Part shown: one piece after another, positions 5,525 to 9,219 of the stretch | How positions within the stretch are numbered: the stretch's first letter is position 1 | How the letters are laid out: the number at the start of each line of letters is the position of its first letter | Assembly (NCBI GenBank): GCA_049446715.1 | Contig: JBMTQX010000085.1 | Location: 1 to 9,219, forward strand | From: Eutrophocola sp049446715 | GTDB lineage: Bacteria > Pseudomonadota > Gammaproteobacteria > Pseudomonadales > Pseudohongiellaceae | Length of the DNA: 9,219 nucleotides | Direction: 5' to 3' | Translations under genes and position numbers: made by a program | The notes under the pieces: generated by a model | The model's input: only the letters and a program-made list of their open reading frames with translations | The model's database searches: none | Told to the model about the DNA's origin: nothing

Positions 5525-7369
5525 ATGCAGCGCAAGAGTTCATCCGTTTCACCTTTCCGTTTTTGGCTCCTGGCCAGCGCGGTCGCGCTCGCCGGCCCTG
5601 TGTCTGCCCAGACCAATCTTTACTGGGGCGACCTGCACCTGCACACCAACCTGTCCACCGATGCCTTCGCCACCGGCAACAAGGGCATCGGCCCCAACGA
5701 AGCCTACCGTTTTGCCAAGGGCATTCCGGTCTACCACCCCAACCTGGACACCAAGGTGCAGATCGACCGCCCGCTGGATTTCCTCGCCATCACCGACCAC
5801 GCCACCAACCTGGGCATCGATGTCATGGCGCTGGCCAGTCATCCGCTGCTGCAGGCCACCGAGCGCGGCCAGGACGTGATCGACAAACTCCAGGCCATGC
5901 GCGACCAGGCCAACGGCGGTTTCATGCGCTATCAGCCTGAAGACGGCAACCGCGCCGAGCTGGCCTCCCAGATCTTCTCCACCCCCATGCGCGCCGCCGG
6001 CTGGCGCCTGCAGGTGGATGCCGCCGAGAGCCACTATGTGCCGGGCGAGTTCACCACCTTCTTTGCCTGGGAATGGACCTCGCTGGTGCCGAGCCAGGGC
6101 GGGGCGCTGAAGAACCTGCACCGCAATGTCATCAGCAACGCCAACAGCATCGAAGAAGCCACGCAGTTCGTGCCGTTTTCCAACCAGGACAGCATCGAAC
6201 CCGAAGCGCTGTTTGCCTATCTCAGCGACACCTCCGAGCGTACCGGCCTGGACTTTGTCGCCATTCCGCACAACTCCAACATTTCCGGCGGCCTCATGTT
6301 TGCCGGCGAGGACTCCCAGGGCCGACCCATCGATGCCCTGTACGCCCGCGAGCGCATGCGCTGGGAACTGCTGATGGAAATCACGCAGATGAAAGGCTCC
6401 TCGGAAACCCACCCGGTACTCTCGCCCAACGACGAGTTCGCCAACTTCGAAATCCGCAACACGCTGCTCACCCGCCAGGAAGTGCCGCCAACCCCGGCCG
6501 ATTACGCCCGCGGCGGCCTGCTGACCGGTATGCAGATTGAACAGAACGTTGGCGAGAACCCCTTCAAGTTCGGCTTTGTTGGCGCCTCCGACGGTCACCA
6601 GGGCTTGTCGTCCGTGGATGAACAGAACTTCCTCGGCAAGATCGGCGCCGACGCACCGCTCACCAGCCGCGCCACGGCCCAGGAACGCAACGTCATCTTT
6701 CCGACCTGGGACATGAGCGCCTCCGGCCTCACCGGCGTGTGGGCCGAAGAGAACACGCGCGAATCCATCTACGCCGCCTTCAAACGCAAGGAAGTCTACG
6801 GCACCTCCGGCCCGCGCATGAGCCTGCGCGTGTTCGGCGGTTTCAACTTCAACAACCGCGATGCCCGCGCCAACGACATCGCCGCCGTTGGTTACCGCAA
6901 GGGCGTGCCCATGGGCTCTGACCTGACCGCCGCCCCCCGCAACCGCGCCGTGACCCTGTTGATCCATGCTGCAAAAGATGAAGTGGGCGCCAACCTCGAC
7001 CGCATCCAGGTGGTGAAGGGCCGGATTGACGCCGAAGGCAACACCCAGGAAAAAGTCTATGACGTGGCCTGGTCAGACGGCCGCGACATGGACGCCAACG
7101 GCCACCTGCCACCGGTCGGCAACACCGTCGACCTCAGCACCGGCGCCTACACCAACAGCATCGGCGCCACCCAACTGGCCACCACCTGGGAAGACCCCGA
7201 CTTCGACCCATCACTGAGCGCCTTTTATTACGTCCGCGTCCTGGAAATCCCCACGCCGCGTCACACGCTATTCGACGCGCTGGCCCTCCAGATCCCACCG
7301 GAAGACACAGGCCACAGCGCCACCATCCAGGAACGCGCCTACTCCAGCCCGATTTGGTACACCCCCTGA
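5525..7369 (+). CDS. Exported DUF3604 family protein (PHP-like metal hydrolase fold)
   Basis: A 614-residue protein with a Sec signal peptide (basic MQRK, then a hydrophobic core FWLLASAVALAG, cleavage likely after PVSA at residue 28). The DUF3604 family is abundant in marine gammaproteobacteria, and its substrate is not established. PHP-like metal-site motifs are visible: DLHLH (His38, His40), ITDH (Asp91, His92), FAWEW (Glu183), AIPHN (His249) and ASDGH (Asp356, His358). A family-typical C-terminal segment follows (TGVWAEENTRESIYAAFKRK, VYGTSGPRM). ATG 5525 was chosen because GAGGGG sits just upstream and the signal peptide then begins at residue 1; a TTG frame opening 36 codons earlier lacks both. 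It is probably a single-gene unit between REP clusters, with R5 beginning 14 nt after the stop. The fold is inferred from motifs; a periplasmic hydrolase is the likely role. Confidence 0.85.
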   Translation: MQRKSSSVSPFRFWLLASAVALAGPVSAQTNLYWGDLHLHTNLSTDAFATGNKGIGPNEAYRFAKGIPVYHPNLDTKVQIDRPLDFLAITDHATNLGIDVMALASHPLLQATERGQDVIDKLQAMRDQANGGFMRYQPEDGNRAELASQIFSTPMRAAGWRLQVDAAESHYVPGEFTTFFAWEWTSLVPSQGGALKNLHRNVISNANSIEEATQFVPFSNQDSIEPEALFAYLSDTSERTGLDFVAIPHNSNISGGLMFAGEDSQGRPIDALYARERMRWELLMEITQMKGSSETHPVLSPNDEFANFEIRNTLLTRQEVPPTPADYARGGLLTGMQIEQNVGENPFKFGFVGASDGHQGLSSVDEQNFLGKIGADAPLTSRATAQERNVIFPTWDMSASGLTGVWAEENTRESIYAAFKRKEVYGTSGPRMSLRVFGGFNFNNRDARANDIAAVGYRKGVPMGSDLTAAPRNRAVTLLIHAAKDEVGANLDRIQVVKGRIDAEGNTQEKVYDVAWSDGRDMDANGHLPPVGNTVDLSTGAYTNSIGATQLATTWEDPDFDPSLSAFYYVRVLEIPTPRHTLFDALALQIPPEDTGHSATIQERAYSSPIWYTP

Positions 7370-7382
7370 ACACCACGGGGCC

Positions 7383-7418
7383 GTAGGCCGGAAGAGGCGC
7401 CAAGCGCCGTCATCCGGC
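7383..7418 (+). repeat. REP-like palindrome R5 (type B)
   Basis: GTAG head, outer stem GCCGGA/TCCGGC, inner stem GGCGC-CAA-GCGCC. It sits directly after the DUF3604 stop codon and may serve as a 3' transcript barrier. Confidence 0.8.
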
Positions 7419-7443
7419 AAAACCAGTTAAACGGGGATAGGGT

Positions 7444-7479
7444 GTAGGTCGGCATAGCCGCAAAGCGGCGTTTGCCGAC
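7444..7479 (+). repeat. REP-like palindrome R6 (type A, swapped inner stem)
   Basis: GTAG head and outer stem GTCGGCA/TGCCGAC. The inner stem is GCCGC-AAA-GCGGC instead of GGCGC/GCGCC, so both arms changed together, which is direct covariation support for the hairpin. Confidence 0.8.
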
Positions 7480-7520
7480 AATGCGTGTAGGAATAAAAAG
7501 AGATAGATTGAATAAGTGCT

Positions 7521-7572
7521 GCAGGTCGGCATTACCCTTTGGGGCATAAAAGGCTGCAGACCGTTTGACGAC
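7521..7572 (+). repeat. Divergent REP-like unit R7 with inserted core
   Basis: GCAG replaces the GTAG head. GTCGGCAT is followed by an inserted core (TACCCTTTGGGGCATAAAA) and a degenerate type A 3' arm (GTTTGACGAC). The core is shared with R8. Confidence 0.5.
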
Positions 7573-7590
7573 AATGGCCCCAATCCTCTG

Positions 7591-7645
7591 GCAGGTCGGC
7601 ATCACCCATCGGGGGCATAAAATGCGCAACGCGCCGTCATCCGGC
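7591..7645 (+). repeat. Divergent hybrid REP-like unit R8 with inserted core
   Basis: GCAG head and a type A 5' arm (GTCGGCAT), then the inserted core (CACCCATCGGGGGCATAAAA), then a type B 3' arm (GCGCAACGCGCC and TCATCCGGC). It ends 19 bp from the brnA stop codon. Confidence 0.55.
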
Positions 7646-7663
7646 GCTACAAATCACCGCCGG

Positions 7664-7927
7664 CTACTTCCCCCGCGTTTGGGCCACCATATACTGCCGT
7701 AACACCTTGTTTATCGCTGTCTGGTAACCCTTTCCCTGCGCCTTGAAAAACGCTAACACATCCTCATCCACCCGCAGGGAAATCGCCTTTTTGCCACCTA
7801 CGTACAAATCAGCACCCGCCCAAAAAGCCGCATCGGTTTCTGGAATGTCCGAATAATCGATGGCGTCATCCTTCAGGGCATCAAGGCGCTTCAAGTCGCT
7901 TTTTGTAGATTTGCGTTTCTCGTTCAT
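7664..7927 (-). CDS. brnA: BrnA family antitoxin
   Basis: An 87-residue antitoxin of the type II BrnTA module. It neutralises BrnT by direct binding and normally represses its own operon through a C-terminal ribbon-helix-helix DNA-binding domain. The sequence shows the family layout: a charged N-terminal segment (KRKSTKSDLKRLDAL), the conserved IPETDAAFW block (about residues 28-36), then the RHH region (AISLRVDEDVLAFFKAQGKG, YQTAINKVLRQYM). The length is normal. ATG 7927 lies 47 bases inside the toxin gene, so the two are translationally coupled, with the toxin first. Its stop is followed 19 bp on by the R8 repeat, which may mark the transcript end. Confidence 0.85.
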   Translation of the reverse strand: MNEKRKSTKSDLKRLDALKDDAIDYSDIPETDAAFWAGADLYVGGKKAISLRVDEDVLAFFKAQGKGYQTAINKVLRQYMVAQTRGK

Positions 7928-8159
7928 TGGCTTTTCTCATGGAAATGATTCGAATGGTGTTGCCGCGCAGGGTGTATACCACCAGCACAACCCTGTCATC
8001 TAACGAGCCCATACCCACATGACGCACCTCGCCATAATGCCGACGGTCATCAATCCGGTTGAGCATAGGGCTATCAAATATCTGGGGGGCATCGGCGAAA
8101 TCCAGCCCATGCTTGAGGATATTCGAAGCACGCTTCCTTGCGTCCCACTCGAATTTCAC
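7881..8159 (-). CDS. brnT: BrnT family toxin (RelE-like ribonuclease)
   Basis: The toxin of the BrnTA module. BrnT proteins have a RelE-like fold and block growth by cutting RNA. Family features are the opening VKFEWDARKRASNILKHGLDF, the EVRHVGMGSLDDRVVLVVYT core and the C-terminal IRIISMRKANERE. I chose GTG 8159 (92 residues): homologues start at this Val/Met-x-FEWD position, and AAGGAG at 8172-8177 lies 12 nt upstream. The ATG at 8180 (99 residues) has no ribosome site, lies upstream of that AAGGAG, and its A is part of the operator-like palindrome, so it is less likely, although the 12-nt spacing is rather long. The gene comes first in the operon and overlaps brnA by 47 bases. The upstream inverted repeats suggest repression by the BrnA-BrnT complex. 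Confidence 0.85.
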   Translation of the reverse strand: MKFEWDARKRASNILKHGLDFADAPQIFDSPMLNRIDDRRHYGEVRHVGMGSLDDRVVLVVYTLRGNTIRIISMRKANERETQIYKKRLEAP

Positions 8160-8179
8160 GAAAGAGTATAACTCCTTCA

Positions 8180-8197
8180 TATATACAAATGTATATA
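8180..8197. promoter_or_regulatory. Candidate BrnA operator, perfect AT-rich palindrome
   Basis: TATATACA-AA-TGTATATA is a perfect 8-2-8 palindrome immediately upstream of brnT. It overlaps the likely -10 region (TGTATA on the minus strand, about 18 bp from a TTGCCT -35-like element). Ribbon-helix-helix antitoxins typically bind such sites to autoregulate. The palindrome is seen; its role is inferred. Confidence 0.6.
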
Positions 8198-8217
8198 CAA
8201 AAATTGCTGCAAATCGC

Positions 8218-8242
8218 AGGCAAGGTTGACCAGACCTTGCCT
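8218..8242. promoter_or_regulatory. Perfect 9-bp inverted repeat upstream of brnT
   Basis: AGGCAAGGT (8218-8226) pairs perfectly with ACCTTGCCT (8234-8242) around the 7-nt loop TGACCAG. On the minus strand its inner arm contains TTGCCT, a possible brnT -35. It could be a second operator or an RNA hairpin ending higBA transcripts; no T-run follows directly. Confidence 0.45.
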
Positions 8243-8285
8243 AATTGGTCTCATCCATTCCAGGTCAGGAAACAGTGTTTCACTG

Positions 8286-8321
8286 GTAGGTCGGCATAGG
8301 CGCGAAGCGCTGTTTGCCGAC
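8286..8321 (+). repeat. REP-like palindrome R9 (type A)
   Basis: GTAG head, outer stem GTCGGCA/TGCCGAC, inner stem GGCGC-GAA-GCGCT, still pairing through a G-T wobble. Confidence 0.8.
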
Positions 8322-8342
8322 ACCACGACTCACACCAATCCC

Positions 8343-8378
8343 GTAGGCCGGAACAGGCGCAAAGCGCCGTCATCCGGC
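8343..8378 (+). repeat. REP-like palindrome R10 (type B)
   Basis: GTAG head, outer stem GCCGGA/TCCGGC, inner stem GGCGC-AAA-GCGCC. It lies 26 bp beyond the stop of the HTH antitoxin gene, between the two TA modules. Confidence 0.8.
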
Positions 8379-8404
8379 ATCATGAACGATGAAAAGCTGA
8401 ATCC

Positions 8405-8686
8405 CTACGCCGCAATCTCCCGCAAAATCTCCGGATGCTTGCGCGCTACCTTCACCAGCGTAATCGCGGCACAATCCGGCTGCCGCCGTCCCTGTTCCCA
8501 GTCACGAATGGTAGCCACAGGAACGCCCAGCAATTTGGAATACGCCTGCTGGGAAAGCTTCAACTCCCGGCGCACAATCAACACCAGCAACTGATCCGGC
8601 GTGTAACGCCGATGCGTTGCGCCATTCTTGATGGCGATGATGTCGTCCAGTAATGCCTGGCCCTCCGGGCTCATTTTCTCAGCCAT
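8405..8686 (-). CDS. HigA-like XRE-family antitoxin
   Basis: A 93-residue DNA-binding protein with a Cro/C1-type helix-turn-helix at about residues 43-72 (LSQQAYSKLLGVPVATIRDW, then EQGRRQP). It follows the toxin gene with an 8-base overlap, and AGGGAG lies 7 nt before ATG 8686, inside the end of the toxin gene. This is the toxin-first order of higBA modules. The role expected from the family is to bind the toxin and repress the shared promoter. The N-terminal segment (MAEKMSPEGQALLDDI) matches what is seen in antitoxins paired with this RelE/HigB-2 toxin group. The HTH and partner support antitoxin function; the exact subfamily name is less certain. Confidence 0.82.
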   Translation of the reverse strand: MAEKMSPEGQALLDDIIAIKNGATHRRYTPDQLLVLIVRRELKLSQQAYSKLLGVPVATIRDWEQGRRQPDCAAITLVKVARKHPEILREIAA

Positions 8687-9005
8687 CTATTTTCTCCCTG
8701 ACTTTCTTCAGTTCGTGAGCGGGTATATCCTCAATTTCATTTTTGGCATAGAGGGTTAACAACCAGGTCTCATGTGGTGACCTGATAAAGTAAATCACAC
8801 GCACGCCACTGCGTTTCCCGCTGCCAGTTCGGCCCCACCTGACCTTTCTGACACCCCCGGTGCCGGGTATGACGCTACCAGCCAAAGGTTTTTGGGCAAT
8901 AAATTCCTTGAATGCCTCCAGTTCAACGTCGTTCCAGATCTGCGACACTTTTCGGGTAAACATCCGCGATTCGACAATTGTATTCATCCCTATCAAGTAC
9001 GGCAA
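8679..9005 (-). CDS. RelE/HigB-2-like toxin
   Basis: A toxin of the RelE superfamily, expected to be a ribosome-dependent mRNA ribonuclease. The family core is clear: VIPGTGGVRKVRWGR, then GSGKRSGVRVIYF and WLLTLYAKNEIEDI, ending in a basic helix (HELKKVREKI). Two starts are possible. TTG 9005 (108 residues) has a strong GGAGGGG 7 nt upstream. ATG 8987 (102 residues, MNTIVESRMFTRKV) resembles the usual family N terminus, but its only purine-rich stretch (AGGG) touches the codon. I give the TTG because of the ribosome site, with the ATG a real alternative. The gene overlaps its antitoxin by 8 bases. Repeat R11 lies about 80 bp upstream. Confidence 0.82.
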   Translation of the reverse strand: MPYLIGMNTIVESRMFTRKVSQIWNDVELEAFKEFIAQKPLAGSVIPGTGGVRKVRWGRTGSGKRSGVRVIYFIRSPHETWLLTLYAKNEIEDIPAHELKKVREKIDG

Positions 9006-9085
9006 TGCCGCACCCCTCCATCCCTGGAATATCCCATCCCCCAGTCTAGTAAACCCTCCCGATCCTGCCGCCTAACCCCGCACCC

Positions 9086-9118
9086 GTAGGTCGGCATAGC
9101 CGAAAGGCGTATGCCGAC
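9086..9118 (+). repeat. REP-like palindrome R11 (type A, short)
   Basis: GTAG head, outer stem GTCGGCAT/ATGCCGAC, inner stem GCC-GAAA-GGC. It is the shortest copy and has a GNRA-type loop. It opens the R11-R13 composite. Confidence 0.8.
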
Positions 9119-9144
9119 AAAACACAGGCAAATAAATCATCAAT

Positions 9145-9178
9145 GTAGGGCGAATAAGGCCAAAGGCCGCCATCCGAC
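9145..9178 (+). repeat. REP-like palindrome R12 (type C)
   Basis: GTAG head with two differences from R3 in the 5' arm (GGGCGAATAAGG against GGTCGGATAAGG), which weaken the outer stem; the inner GGCC-AAA-GGCC and the 3' arm are identical. CAAGAGTCT follows, as after R3. Confidence 0.75.
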
Positions 9179-9192
9179 AAGAGTCTTGCCGG

Positions 9193-9219
9193 TGTAGGCC
9201 GGAAGCGGCGCAACGCGCC
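9193..9219 (+). repeat. REP-like palindrome R13 (type B, cut by window end)
   Basis: GTAG head, GCCGGAAG and inner stem GGCGC-AAC-GCGCC are present; the 3' outer arm lies beyond the window. Confidence 0.7.

Noticed and set aside
5549..6967. Long minus-strand open frame of 472 codons opposite the DUF3604 gene
   Set aside because: It is the antisense of a GC-rich gene with strong family motifs; its translation is low-complexity (Gly/His/Ala/Val-rich) with no domain, a typical shadow.
8226..8594. Plus-strand 122-codon open frame
   Set aside because: It runs through two REP hairpins and antisense to the HTH antitoxin; its translation reflects the repeats.
9025..9036. Near-palindrome TGGAATATCCCA upstream of the higB-like gene as a HigA operator
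   Set aside because: It is short, has mismatched positions, and no clear promoter is nearby; not strong enough to list.
7383..9219. Integron cassette array (repeats as attC sites)
   Set aside because: The repeats lack the R and L box core sites (GTTRRRY/RYYYAAC), start with GTAG and are not gene-oriented; no integrase is present. REP architecture fits better.

Overview
The window looks like accessory chromosome from a Gram-negative, probably gammaproteobacterial, organism. The evidence is an OpgB/MdoB-type periplasmic phosphoglycerol transferase, a Sec-exported DUF3604 protein, BrnTA and HigBA-type toxin-antitoxin (TA) modules, and a REP-like family of GTAG-headed palindromes. Genus cannot be fixed from the sequence. 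Base composition changes along the window: 1-987 is clearly AT-rich, the IS is intermediate, 2242-7369 is GC-rich, and the TA region is again lower in GC.

Left part (1-2525, all minus strand) is a decayed junction. Two small orphan genes overlap in an ATGA arrangement: a secreted four-cysteine protein and an acidic, probably coiled-coil protein. Next comes the 3' stub of an unknown gene, cut at 987 by an IS3-family element at 988-2179. The element has imperfect terminal repeats and carries at least three lesions (an internal frameshift, an amber codon, no orfA ATG), so it should be inactive. Beyond it lies a 62-bp sequence that resembles the terminus of a second IS3-like element. That sequence abuts the 5' stub of a P-type cation ATPase gene, which also has an in-frame stop. 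This is best read as nested insertion and deletion.

Middle part (2704-7369, plus strand) holds two large intact envelope genes. One is a membrane-anchored phosphoglycerol transferase of the OpgB type, normally involved in modifying osmoregulated periplasmic glucans. The other is a DUF3604 protein with a signal peptide and PHP-like metal-binding motifs.

Right part (5095-9219) is threaded with at least 13 copies of a 33-36-nt imperfect palindrome (two of them longer variants with an inserted core). Each starts with GTAG (or GCAG) and falls into three stem types. Clusters sit after opgB, after the DUF3604 gene, between the two TA modules, and upstream of the higB-like gene, so each gene or module is bounded by repeats. 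Compensatory changes in the inner stem show that the folded form is conserved. One pair is inverted (REPIN-like), and a three-unit composite recurs 3.8 kb apart. This matches REP/BIME sequences, normally mobilised in trans by a RAYT transposase; no RAYT gene is in the window.

The two TA modules (brnT-brnA and higB-higA-like, both toxin-first and on the minus strand) form a REP-bounded block. The brnT promoter region has two strong inverted repeats, a perfect 8-2-8 AT-rich palindrome and a perfect 9-bp stem, which are good operator candidates. I see no clearly new multi-gene system. The most unusual features are the REP family and its link to the TA cassettes.
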